Positions 1 through 7,095 are shown, counted from the first letter of the stretch. The stretch: DNA of 10,145 bases from Calditrichota bacterium (GCA_003818595.1 RPQV01000078.1:1-10145); one strand, 5' to 3'. Notes: generated by a model not told the origin, from the letters alone. Numbers and translations: made by a program.

Positions 1-1
1 C

Positions 2-760
2 TTAGGGCTCTGTGTCGGCTATACCGTTGCAGCGGAAAAGGGATGGCAGCTCGTGTGGTCCGACGAATTTGAAGGTTCAGGTTTGCCCGATGCGAGCAAA
101 TGGAATTATGAAGAGGGCGTGCTGCGCAATCAGGAACTCCAATATTATACGCGCGAACGCATGGAAAATGCTCGTGTGGAAGATGGCAAATTGATCATCG
201 AAACGAGGAAGGAAAAGATCGATGGCCATCATTACACGTCCGCCAGTCTCATCACCAAAGGCAAAGCAGAATGGTGTTATGGCCGATTTGAGATCAGAGC
301 CAAGCTGCCGACAGGCAAAGGTATGTGGCCCGCCATCTGGTTGTTGGGCGCAGGTTATCCTGAACATACCCGGTGGCCGGAATGTGGCGAGATCGATATT
401 ATGGAGAACGTCGGCTTTGACCCCGACATGATCCATGCGAACATTCACACCAAAGCGTATAATCACGCTATCGGCACCAACAAAGGCGATAAAATGACTG
501 TTGCCGCACCCCATGCCGACTTTCACATTTATGCCTTGGAGTGGTTTGAAGAGCACATGGATTTCTTTGTCGATAATATTAAATACTTTACCTTTGATAA
601 TGAAAAGAGCGGCAACGACGTCTGGCCGTTCGATAAGCCTTTTTATTTGATTTTGAACGCCGCATATGGCGGTTCTTGGGGTGGTGCTCAGGGAGTGGAT
701 GAAACTATCCTGCCGCAGAGATATGAAATTGACTATGTTCGTATCTATCAATGGAAATAA
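2..760 (+). CDS. GH16 family beta-glucanase (laminarinase-like), 5' end cut off by window
   Basis: Secreted glycoside hydrolase of family 16, probably an endo-1,3-beta-glucanase acting on laminarin-type glucans outside the cytoplasm. The frame is open from base 2, and the first residues (GLCVGYTVAAEKG) look like the end of a signal peptide with an A-x-A-like cleavage site, so the true start lies just upstream; the GTG at 53 sits inside the conserved LVWSDEF opening strand and is not the start. The catalytic motif EIDIME (bases 389-406) supplies the nucleophile (first Glu), the assisting Asp and the acid/base (last Glu). Its ExDxxE spacing is the beta-bulge type of laminarinases and agarases rather than lichenases. 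Other family landmarks are GRFEIRAKLPTGKGMWPAIW before the motif, NAAYGGSWGG late, and the terminal YVRIYQ strand. About 252 residues are visible, a single catalytic domain with no carbohydrate-binding module. Substrate is inferred from family resemblance. Confidence 0.93.
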   Translation, partial: LGLCVGYTVAAEKGWQLVWSDEFEGSGLPDASKWNYEEGVLRNQELQYYTRERMENARVEDGKLIIETRKEKIDGHHYTSASLITKGKAEWCYGRFEIRAKLPTGKGMWPAIWLLGAGYPEHTRWPECGEIDIMENVGFDPDMIHANIHTKAYNHAIGTNKGDKMTVAAPHADFHIYALEWFEEHMDFFVDNIKYFTFDNEKSGNDVWPFDKPFYLILNAAYGGSWGGAQGVDETILPQRYEIDYVRIYQWK

Positions 761-764
761 GGAG
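759..764 (+). promoter_or_regulatory. Ribosome binding site of the amidotransferase gene
   Basis: AAGGAG overlaps the TAA stop of the GH16 gene and lies 13 bases before the ATG at 778. The spacing is long, but no other in-frame start lies closer. The overlap with the upstream stop suggests the two genes share a message. Confidence 0.5.
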
Positions 765-777
765 CTGAATAGGTCTG

Positions 778-1485
778 ATGCTTTCGATTCATTGCATACA
801 ACATGTTCCGTTTGAGAATCCGGGATGTCTTTTAGAATGGGCTCAATCGCACCAATATCCGTTTGACATCACCCATGTATATCGTCAGGAGTCTCTGCCG
901 ACACTTGATCATTTTGACTGGCTGATTCTTATGGGTGGGCCGATGAGCGTCAATGATGAGAGTCTCTACCCCTGGTTGATTCAAGAGAAGCGATTTATCG
1001 AGGCCGCTTTGAAAGCAGATAAAAAAATCATTGGCATCTGCCTTGGTGCGCAACTCTTGGCCAGTGTTTTAGGGGCGTCAGTTTATTCTCAGTCGGAAAA
1101 GGAAATCGGCTGGCATCCCATTCGCTGGAACAAGGCTGCAAAAAGTAAATCTTGCTTTGCTCAGATTCCAGATTCGCTCGAAGTATTTCACTGGCATGGC
1201 GAAACCTTTGCTCTCCCGGCAGATTCTGTTTTGTTGGCCGGTAGTGCTGCCTGCGAACATCAGGCCTTTTTTTATCGTGAGCAGGCGCTGGCGCTGCAGT
1301 TCCACTTGGAAGTGAAACCTGAAAATGTCCAGTCCCTGGTGGATCATTGTCGCAGTGATTTAACACCGTCCCGATTTGTTCAGTCGGAGGCTGTGATCCT
1401 GCAGAGAAGCAGCCGATGTCGAATATTGAATGGATTTTTTTACAAGATATTAAATAATTTGCTGTCGTCAGACTTTCTCGTTTGA
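778..1485 (+). CDS. Class I glutamine amidotransferase-like protein
   Basis: Cytoplasmic protein of the type 1 glutamine amidotransferase family (GMP synthase glutaminase-like fold), which hydrolyses glutamine to deliver ammonia, or in stand-alone members cleaves gamma-glutamyl compounds. The triad is visible: Cys88 in the nucleophile elbow GICLGAQ, and His176 and Glu178 in LQFHLEV. The oxyanion region is LMGGPMSVND (51-60), and VFHWHGETFALP (136-147) is the stretch usual in stand-alone members. At 235 residues it has the length of a free-standing GATase with no synthetase domain attached, so the acceptor substrate is unknown. It starts 17 bases after the GH16 stop and is probably co-transcribed, although no functional link is evident. 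The last residues (ILNGFFYKILNNLL) fit the family's C-terminal helix. The gene meets the ABC permease gene tail to tail. Confidence 0.9.
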   Translation: MLSIHCIQHVPFENPGCLLEWAQSHQYPFDITHVYRQESLPTLDHFDWLILMGGPMSVNDESLYPWLIQEKRFIEAALKADKKIIGICLGAQLLASVLGASVYSQSEKEIGWHPIRWNKAAKSKSCFAQIPDSLEVFHWHGETFALPADSVLLAGSAACEHQAFFYREQALALQFHLEVKPENVQSLVDHCRSDLTPSRFVQSEAVILQRSSRCRILNGFFYKILNNLLSSDFLV

Positions 1486-1491
1486 TCTATC

Positions 1492-1518
1492 TGTCAAGAA
1501 TATTTGATCCACTTGACA
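1492..1518. repeat. Short inverted repeat at the convergent gene junction
   Basis: TGTCAAG (1492-1498) and CTTGACA (1512-1518) form perfect 7-base arms around a 13-base loop. The left arm covers the stop codon of the minus-strand permease gene, and the whole element lies just past the stop of the plus-strand amidotransferase gene. TTTGATC also occurs twice here as a direct repeat (1481-1487 and 1503-1509). Neither strand has a T-run after the stem, so it is not a classical intrinsic terminator. It may help end or stabilise the convergent messages, or may be chance. Confidence 0.3.
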
Positions 1519-2774
1519 ATTTCAGGTAGATTCGGTTTTTTGCCATACATAAGAATGCCGACACGAAAAATGCGGCCGCACACCCATAAACTGCCCCAGA
1601 TTGAGAGAATCATGATGACAAAGCTGATCAGAATCTGCCACAAGGGGGCTGCTTCCGCCAAGATTCGCGAGAACATCAGGATGGGGGCAAAGAAGGGGAT
1701 GAGCGACAATATCACCGCAAGCAGACTGTTGGGCGAATTATTGACCGCAAACATAAAGAAAAAGGCGAGAATTATCGGCATCATCACCACCCATTGATAA
1801 CTTTGAGCTTCACTCTCGCTGTTGACCATGCTGCCAATGGAAGCACTGAGCGTTGCATAAAAAAGGTAGCCCAGAAGGAAAAAAGCCAAAAAAGCAACAT
1901 AAATCCATGGGGATACTTGTGGCAGTACAAGTTGTGAAACTTCCGGAGCAAATGACTTTACAAACACCAAACCATACATGGAGATTAAAACGGCGGTTGC
2001 AACCCAAATCAAAAACTGGGTCAAACCGGTGGCGCCAATGCCGATAACTTTGCCGGCCATATATTGGAACGGCTTGACTGAGGACAAGATCACTTCAACG
2101 ACTCGGGAATTTTTATCTTCAATAACCGCGCGCATCACAAATTGACCATAGAGAATCAGCATCATGTAAAGGAGCAACCCCATGATCATGCTGAACAGGA
2201 ACGAGATTTCAGCCCGCTGCTCCTGACTTCCCGACTCGCCGATTTTGAAGGTTTTGACACTGACCCAATTATTCAGTTTCTTTACCAACTCTACATCCAG
2301 CCCGGATTCGTTTAACCGCAGAGAACGCACAACACCGCTAACTGTCCGTTCCACAGTTTGGATGATTTCAAAGTTGCCGATGTTTTTCGTATGATATTGA
2401 AATTGATTGTTTTCGAGGATAGCTCGGGGCAATACCAGAATGCCATCCAACTCGCCCGCATTGACTTTCTGACCGAGAGAAACGATGCCTTGTTCGAGCG
2501 ATTCTCCACTCTTCAGCTGACTCAGTTGATATTTAGCATCGCCTTTTCCATTTTTTATCTCTGAGAATGCTGCCTCAAGCGGCTCAAATAACTGTCCTGT
2601 TTCATCAATGACGACGAGACGAATGCTTTCGCCCAAATTTGAACGCATCATAAGGGCCGGCAAAAAAGAAATACCCAGGATAAAGATCGGCATCAAAAGT
2701 GTGCCGATCAAAAAGCCTTTTGTTTTCACCCGTTGCAGGTATTCCCGCTTGATAATGGCAAACAGTTTATTCAC
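1494..2774 (-). CDS. ABC-2 type transporter permease (YhaP/NatB-like)
   Basis: Inner-membrane permease of an ABC-2 export system of the YhaP/NatB type (COG1668-like). A first membrane segment (about residues 21-43) is followed by a large extracytoplasmic region (about 45-190) and then about six hydrophobic segments (about 192-214, 248-272, 290-312, 328-345, 351-368 and 380-402). The family hallmark EDKNSRVVEVILSSVKPFQY lies at 219-238, just after the second segment. The start is GTG, with GGGAGG (2781-2786) six bases ahead; the stop of the partner ATPase gene abuts that ribosome binding site, so the two are translationally close and surely one operon. Relatives are described as Na+ or drug efflux or as uncharacterised exporters; the cargo cannot be read from the sequence. 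The length of 426 residues is normal. Confidence 0.92.
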   Translation of the reverse strand: MNKLFAIIKREYLQRVKTKGFLIGTLLMPIFILGISFLPALMMRSNLGESIRLVVIDETGQLFEPLEAAFSEIKNGKGDAKYQLSQLKSGESLEQGIVSLGQKVNAGELDGILVLPRAILENNQFQYHTKNIGNFEIIQTVERTVSGVVRSLRLNESGLDVELVKKLNNWVSVKTFKIGESGSQEQRAEISFLFSMIMGLLLYMMLILYGQFVMRAVIEDKNSRVVEVILSSVKPFQYMAGKVIGIGATGLTQFLIWVATAVLISMYGLVFVKSFAPEVSQLVLPQVSPWIYVAFLAFFLLGYLFYATLSASIGSMVNSESEAQSYQWVVMMPIILAFFFMFAVNNSPNSLLAVILSLIPFFAPILMFSRILAEAAPLWQILISFVIMILSIWGSLWVCGRIFRVGILMYGKKPNLPEIVKWIKYS

Positions 2775-2780
2775 TTCAGG

Positions 2781-2786
2781 CCTCCC
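2781..2786 (-). promoter_or_regulatory. Ribosome binding site deciding the GTG start of the ABC permease
   Basis: The minus strand reads GGGAGG immediately after the ATPase stop codon and six bases before the GTG at 2774-2772. It supports this non-ATG start and a coupled ATPase-permease message. Confidence 0.7.
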
Positions 2787-3680
2787 TTAGTTTTTAACTG
2801 CATTGATAAATATTTCATTCAATGAGGGTTCGGATATTTCGAAATGTGAAATGGTCACTTGCCGGATGGCGCGTTCCAAAATAAGCTGTGGTTTGACCTT
2901 TTCAGCCGGCACAATTTCCACATATTGGCCATAATCGTCAAATCCTGCTACCAGACTCTTATCATCCAGAAAGGCCGCATCGCCGTCATAGCGCATCTTG
3001 ATGCGGTTTATTCCAAACTTGCGTTTAACATCGGCGAGCTGCCCCTGAATAACGCTCTTGCCGTTGTTGATGAGGCAAATCGAATCGCACAACTTTTCAG
3101 CCTGCTCCATCAGGTGCGTCGAAAGGATGAGAGTGACGCCGTTTTCTTTCAATTCCATCATCACATCCTTTAGCAAATTGGTATTGATGGGGTCCAAGCC
3201 GCTGAACGGTTCATCGAGGATGAGCAGTCGTGGCTGATGGATGACGCTGCAGATGAATTGCAGTTTCTGCTGCATGCCCTTTGATAATTCTTCGATTTTA
3301 TGATCCTTCCATTTATCCAACTCGAGTCGTGTCAACCATTCAATCGCTTTGGGAGGTGACTTTTTGTTTGATATGCCCTTCAATTCCGCAAAAAAGACAA
3401 TCGCTTCAAGCACAACCATTTTTTTATAAAGACCACGCTCTTCCGGCAAGTATCCCACCTGATCTTGAAGCCTCCCTGAATTAGGCTGACCCAGTATGGA
3501 AATCGATCCGCTGTCCGGCTTGATGATGTCCATGATCATACGAATGGCAGTTGTTTTGCCGGCGCCATTGGGGCCGAGCAAACCAAACACCTGACCTTCC
3601 GTCACGACCAAATCCAGGTCATTTACTGCGTGTACGTCTCCGTAGGATTTGTGTACACCCGATAATTGAACGGCAGTCAA
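2787..3680 (-). CDS. ABC transporter ATP-binding protein (YhaQ/NatA-like)
   Basis: Nucleotide-binding subunit that powers the adjacent permease. All motifs of an active ABC ATPase are present: Walker A GPNGAGKT at 36-43, signature ELSKGMQQKL at 131-140 (LSKGM variant), Walker B LLILDE with the catalytic Glu at 152-157, D-loop SGLDP at 160-164, and switch His189 in STH. The Q-loop reads GYLPEERGLY (76-85), with Glu80 where most ABC proteins have Gln. From memory this is the usual form in the YhaQ/NatA-like group (COG4152-like). A C-terminal extension (about 210-297, ending EPSLNEIFINAV) matches the DUF4162-type domain of that group. Translation starts at TTG, supported by AGGAGG (3686-3691) five bases ahead. 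It is followed after 12 bases by the permease gene. The cargo is unknown; relatives are linked to Na+ or drug efflux. Confidence 0.94.
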   Translation of the reverse strand: MTAVQLSGVHKSYGDVHAVNDLDLVVTEGQVFGLLGPNGAGKTTAIRMIMDIIKPDSGSISILGQPNSGRLQDQVGYLPEERGLYKKMVVLEAIVFFAELKGISNKKSPPKAIEWLTRLELDKWKDHKIEELSKGMQQKLQFICSVIHQPRLLILDEPFSGLDPINTNLLKDVMMELKENGVTLILSTHLMEQAEKLCDSICLINNGKSVIQGQLADVKRKFGINRIKMRYDGDAAFLDDKSLVAGFDDYGQYVEIVPAEKVKPQLILERAIRQVTISHFEISEPSLNEIFINAVKN

Positions 3681-3685
3681 GGGAA

Positions 3686-3691
3686 CCTCCT
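3686..3691 (-). promoter_or_regulatory. Ribosome binding site deciding the TTG start of the ABC ATPase
   Basis: A perfect AGGAGG on the minus strand, five bases before the TTG at 3680-3678. No in-frame ATG would give the protein its expected N-terminus (MTAVQLSGVHKSYG), so this site fixes the rare TTG start. Confidence 0.75.
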
Positions 3692-3699
3692 TTTAATTT

Positions 3700-3745
3700 T
3701 TCTTGGACCGCAAGGACAAGGGGTATAACCAAAGAACCAAAGATT
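3700..3745. repeat. A/C-rich degenerate repeat in the patatin-ATPase gap
   Basis: On the plus strand the gap carries ACCGCAAGGACAAGG followed by AACCAAAGAACCAAAG, in which an AACCAAAG unit is repeated in tandem. This resembles the 'accgcaaagacgcaaag' class of short intergenic repeats that I recall from many environmental bacterial genomes, in a degenerate form. It lies between the patatin stop and the ribosome binding site of the ATPase gene. Function unknown; the assignment to that repeat class is from memory. Confidence 0.3.
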
Positions 3746-3759
3746 ATTCACGTTTAACC

Positions 3760-4608
3760 TTAATACCTTGAATCCGCGACAAAAAGCATTTTTTTAATGG
3801 CTTTTTTTGCCGCCCGCTCACCCTGCAGAATATAATGATCAATGTTGTCGAAATCGGACCAACTAAATTGCTTCACTTCGGGCTGGATCAAAATATCCGC
3901 TTCTTTGATCAGTTCGTCGTGATAACAGGCGCCTGTTACCGCAGTGGCGCGCAGCACGAAACTCAAGGCATTTGTGCGGTCAACTTGGGGCGGAAGTTGC
4001 GATGATACATCCACAGCGACAACTGGTTTCAGAGGGGCAAAATGACGTGCAGCACGAATGGGTACAGCCGAGGTGGCAGCACCATCACTCAATAAATAAT
4101 TGCCCATGACAATCGGTTCGAAAAAGCCCGGCATGGCTGAACTGGCTAAAACGGCATCCACGATTCGACCGCGCGAGAGAATCACCTCCCTGCCGCTGCA
4201 TAAATCCGAAGCAACCGCTGCGAATGGAATCGAACTCTGTTCAAATAAATCTTCAGGAAACAGTTTCTGCAGTTCTTCGGTAAAGGATTGATTGAGTTGC
4301 GTTCTTTTTAATCGCGCATCATCACAGTTTTCCATTTGCTTGCAGAGGTGTGTTGACAATTGCTGCAGCCAGGAGCCGCGACTACCCTCGGTCTGCTGTT
4401 GCGGAGCTTTAAACAGAGCTGTTTGGAGCAGCGCTCTTATTTTATTCTCCAACACAAAAGAATCACCGATCTGCGCATAGAGACCGCCAATGACCGCTCC
4501 CATGCTGGTGCCGACGATGGCATGGATAGGAATGTCTGACTTTTCGAGAACTCGTATCACCCCAATGTGAGCAATTCCGCGCGCTCCACCGCCGCCCAAT
4601 GCAAGCAC
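3760..4608 (-). CDS. Patatin-like phospholipase (RssA/YchK-type)
   Basis: Serine acyl hydrolase of the bacterial patatin family, expected to cleave acyl chains from phospholipids or similar esters. From the GTG at 4608 the landmarks are: oxyanion loop GGGGARG at 5-11, nucleophile elbow GTSMG with Ser35, the ASSAMPGFFEPI stretch at 155-166, and the dyad Asp175 in DGA (175-177). No signal peptide or membrane segment is visible, so it is probably cytoplasmic or peripherally membrane-bound. At 282 residues it is a lone catalytic domain of normal size. The start is uncertain: the GTG lacks a ribosome binding site and would clip the first strand, while a CTG at 4629-4627, seven codons upstream, follows AGGAGG closely and would give LGNKNPIVLALGGGG, nearer the family's usual N-terminus. 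The frame is open for 25 codons upstream, back to the protease stop. It is probably co-transcribed with the protease gene. Confidence 0.93.
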   Translation of the reverse strand: MLALGGGGARGIAHIGVIRVLEKSDIPIHAIVGTSMGAVIGGLYAQIGDSFVLENKIRALLQTALFKAPQQQTEGSRGSWLQQLSTHLCKQMENCDDARLKRTQLNQSFTEELQKLFPEDLFEQSSIPFAAVASDLCSGREVILSRGRIVDAVLASSAMPGFFEPIVMGNYLLSDGAATSAVPIRAARHFAPLKPVVAVDVSSQLPPQVDRTNALSFVLRATAVTGACYHDELIKEADILIQPEVKQFSWSDFDNIDHYILQGERAAKKAIKKMLFVADSRY

Positions 4609-4633
4609 TATAGGATTTTTATTACCCAGAACG

Positions 4634-4639
4634 CCTCCT
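4634..4639 (-). promoter_or_regulatory. Ribosome binding site of the patatin gene, pointing to a CTG start
   Basis: The minus strand has AGGAGG here. It lies four bases before an in-frame CTG (4629-4627) but 25 bases before the GTG at 4608, too far to serve the GTG in the usual way. No in-frame ATG exists between the protease stop and the conserved patatin motif. Confidence 0.55.
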
Positions 4640-4683
4640 GCAGGCCACTCGATTATGGTGACATTTTCGAGGAGATCGATCCA

Positions 4684-6348
4684 TCATTGTAGAATCGTCA
4701 CTTTGCCCATATGAACAGCATCGCCGATGCGGGCGCGGAAGAAATAGAGTCCACTTGGCAGGCGCGATCCATCCGCGGTCAGCCCCTGCCATGTCACCTG
4801 GATATTGCTGAGCGCAGGCTGGATGACATCGACAATGGTCGTCACTTTTTGGCCGAGCACATTGAACAGATCAATGGTAATTCGGTTGGCCTCTTTTAAA
4901 TCGACGATAAAAAGGATTTGGCTATGCAGTTCGTAGGAAAACGGATTGGGGTACGATTGGACGAATCGATTTTGTTCCCCGGGTTCGCTCACAGCTCCCC
5001 AATAATTGACCGCAGCCAGCGCGTTCACCAGACCAAAACCATACACATTGTTAGGCGAATTTACCCGGTTTGCGGTTTTAATGAGAGCTTCCCGCACTTG
5101 TTTTGGTGTCAGTTCGGGATGCGCCGAAAGAATTAATGCGGCAACTCCCGCAACCTGAGGCGAAGAATATGAGGTGCCGCTGCCACGGCCAAAGCCCACA
5201 CCGTTACTGTTTGAATATACAGTACTGACACCCATCGCCACCACGTCGGGCTTGATACGGCCGTCGCTCGTCGGACCGCGCGAGCTGAATGACGCAATGA
5301 GGCTGTCGGAACGGACCGCCCCCACGGCAATCACATCAAAACCATCCGCCGGAGCTGAGACATAATACCAGGCATCATCGCCCTCATTGCCGGCAGACGT
5401 GACAACCACGATGCCTTTCTGAAAGGCGAGATCAGCTGCCAGGGTGATCGGAGCCGTGAGTCCGTTCATGTCTTCATATGTATACCAATCGGTATACCCC
5501 AAACTGGAGTTGATAACATCCGCCCCCAACGAATCCGCCCATTCAGCCGCGGCAATCCAGTAATCCTCCTCCACCTGCGTCTCGCCGGCAATGTATTCTG
5601 TTTTTGCCAGCAGGAATTCGGCGTCATAAGCTGTGCCGATCAGGTTGCCGGGTGAAAACGCTCCTATGATTGACAGCACTTTGGTGCCATGATCGTTCTC
5701 ATTCAGGGGATCGTCCTCTTCATTGTCAACCTGCTCATCTTGATTGATGAAATCGTACGCAGCTTTGATATGGACATTGGCCAGAGCCGGGTGCTTGAGC
5801 GAAAAACCGGTATCGAGAATGGCGATCAATGCGCCCTCTCCGGTCACACCAAGCGTATGAAGTTCGGGAATATGGATGAGAGCGTTTTGTTCAATCGAAG
5901 GTCCATAATCCAGAGCGGATGTTACGTGCACGGCTGAAGATTTCATCAGCTGTTCATTGTTCAGGGGAAGGAGGGGACGACTCCCCTGTGCGACTCGCTG
6001 AATTGACTTGACAAACGGCAAATCCGTAATCGCATCCACCTGCTCAATTGTGGCATAAACGCTCACGGCATTCAACCATTTGGAAATCACAATGGGATTC
6101 AACTGATGCTCTCTTAATGCCCGCACATAGGGAGCGTATACTGGAACATCGGTGATATTCAACAGATCACCGACCTTTTGACGTCGAGCTGCCGCACGAG
6201 GATTGAGTGATTCTGACAATTTGTTCCAGTCACTCTTGGAAAGCGTCGCCCCTTTATCCGCAAAATAAATCCAAAATTTTTCCATCTCTCGGGGAAAAAG
6301 GAGAGACGGCAATAAAAAAAGACATAACCAAAATAATGAGATTTTCAT
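4684..6348 (-). CDS. Secreted S8 subtilisin-like serine protease with C-terminal secretion/sorting tail
   Basis: Exported subtilase. Residues 1-19 form a signal peptide (MKISLFWLCLFLLPSLLFP). Residues about 24-120 look like the N-terminal propeptide seen in S8 proteases of this bacterial group (WIYFADKGATL, SKWLNAVSVYA). The catalytic domain spans about 155-450 with Asp179 (ILDTGF), His220 (NDHGTKV), oxyanion Asn321 (TSAGNEGD) and Ser393 (GTSYSSPQVAG), so the triad is intact. An acidic stretch (about 203-219) precedes the His and may bind Ca2+. The last ~90 residues begin QSYPNPFSYE and end with SGLYFFRARIGD and KVTILQ, the pattern of type IX secretion/FlgD-like C-terminal domains, which suggests surface delivery. 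Its ATG lies 12 bases after the cyclophilin stop, preceded by AAAGG, so it is in that operon. The natural substrate is unknown. Confidence 0.94.
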   Translation of the reverse strand: MKISLFWLCLFLLPSLLFPREMEKFWIYFADKGATLSKSDWNKLSESLNPRAAARRQKVGDLLNITDVPVYAPYVRALREHQLNPIVISKWLNAVSVYATIEQVDAITDLPFVKSIQRVAQGSRPLLPLNNEQLMKSSAVHVTSALDYGPSIEQNALIHIPELHTLGVTGEGALIAILDTGFSLKHPALANVHIKAAYDFINQDEQVDNEEDDPLNENDHGTKVLSIIGAFSPGNLIGTAYDAEFLLAKTEYIAGETQVEEDYWIAAAEWADSLGADVINSSLGYTDWYTYEDMNGLTAPITLAADLAFQKGIVVVTSAGNEGDDAWYYVSAPADGFDVIAVGAVRSDSLIASFSSRGPTSDGRIKPDVVAMGVSTVYSNSNGVGFGRGSGTSYSSPQVAGVAALILSAHPELTPKQVREALIKTANRVNSPNNVYGFGLVNALAAVNYWGAVSEPGEQNRFVQSYPNPFSYELHSQILFIVDLKEANRITIDLFNVLGQKVTTIVDVIQPALSNIQVTWQGLTADGSRLPSGLYFFRARIGDAVHMGKVTILQ

Positions 6349-6360
6349 GAAAACCTTTCT

Positions 6361-7095
6361 CTAACGTCTGACCATAACCGCCCGCTCAATGTAAACAGGA
6401 GTTGCGGGTGACGACTTTTCACCCCACTTGTTCGTCAATGTCTCCACTTTGCCCAACTTTTGCACCGTGTCGAGACCACCAATCACCTTGGCAAATACTG
6501 TATACTTGCCATCCAGGAACTTGGTTCCTTCGCGCGACAGGCAGATGAAGAACTGTGAACCGGCGCTGTTGGGATCTTGAGAGCGCGCCATGGAAACAAT
6601 TCCCAAATCGTGGGGAATCCCATTAAATTCCGCTTTGACTGTATATCCGGGTCCGCCGGTGCCGTCATTATCCGGATCGTCATCTCGAGTCAATATGTCG
6701 CCGCCCTGGATGACGAATCTGTCAATGATACGATGAAATCGCGTGTGATTAAAATAACCGGCATTCACTAAACGCTTGAAACTTGTGCAGTGTTCGGGAG
6801 CGACATCAGTGTAAAACGCGAGCACAATCGACCCCATATTGGTGCGCAAATAGGCGACTTCACGCTCATTAACCGGTTCAGCCGCTGTATTTTTTACCTT
6901 GTCTATAATCGCGCTGATTTCCGCAGCAGAAAGCACACCTGCTTTGTCCGTTGCGGCTTTGTCCATTGTTGCCGTTTCGGCTTTTGAACCAAGTTGATTC
7001 ATCTGTTGTTCTGACAGTGAGAGGAAAGGATCAAATTTGCTGCAGGAAGTCATAACTACTCCAATCAGTAAGAATCCGAATAATCGACCATTCAT
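6361..7095 (-). CDS. Cyclophilin-type peptidyl-prolyl cis-trans isomerase, probable lipoprotein
   Basis: Protein-folding catalyst that isomerises X-Pro bonds, probably anchored by lipid in the periplasm. The N-terminus (MNGRLFGFLLIGVVMTSC) is a short signal peptide ending in an imperfect lipobox MTSC with Cys18. A hydrophilic linker (about 19-78) leads to the cyclophilin domain (about 79-244): active-site Arg122 in FHR, Phe127 and Gln130 in RFVIQGGD, SAGSQFF at 177-183, and FLDGKYTVF at 193-201. Phe193 replaces the Trp that binds cyclosporin in eukaryotic cyclophilins, as is common in bacteria. The insert DDDPDNDGTGGPGY (138-151) is typical of bacterial members. The ATG at 7095 has AAGGGA (7102-7107) six bases ahead. 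It is the first gene of the minus-strand series and may assist folding of exported neighbours such as the S8 protease; that link is inferred. Confidence 0.93.
   Translation of the reverse strand: MNGRLFGFLLIGVVMTSCSKFDPFLSLSEQQMNQLGSKAETATMDKAATDKAGVLSAAEISAIIDKVKNTAAEPVNEREVAYLRTNMGSIVLAFYTDVAPEHCTSFKRLVNAGYFNHTRFHRIIDRFVIQGGDILTRDDDPDNDGTGGPGYTVKAEFNGIPHDLGIVSMARSQDPNSAGSQFFICLSREGTKFLDGKYTVFAKVIGGLDTVQKLGKVETLTNKWGEKSSPATPVYIERAVMVRR

Noticed and set aside
53..55. GTG as the start of the GH16 gene
   Set aside because: The frame continues upstream with a signal-peptide end and the conserved WQLVW strand, so this codon is an internal Val.
77..751. Long minus-strand open frame (224 codons) opposite the GH16 gene
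   Set aside because: It mirrors a gene with intact catalytic motifs; its translation shows no family signature and no ribosome binding site.
2862..3680. Glu in place of Gln in the Q-loop of the ABC ATPase as a sign of a defective transporter
   Set aside because: GYLPEERGLY is, from family knowledge, the normal form in YhaQ/NatA-type ATPases, and all other catalytic motifs are intact.
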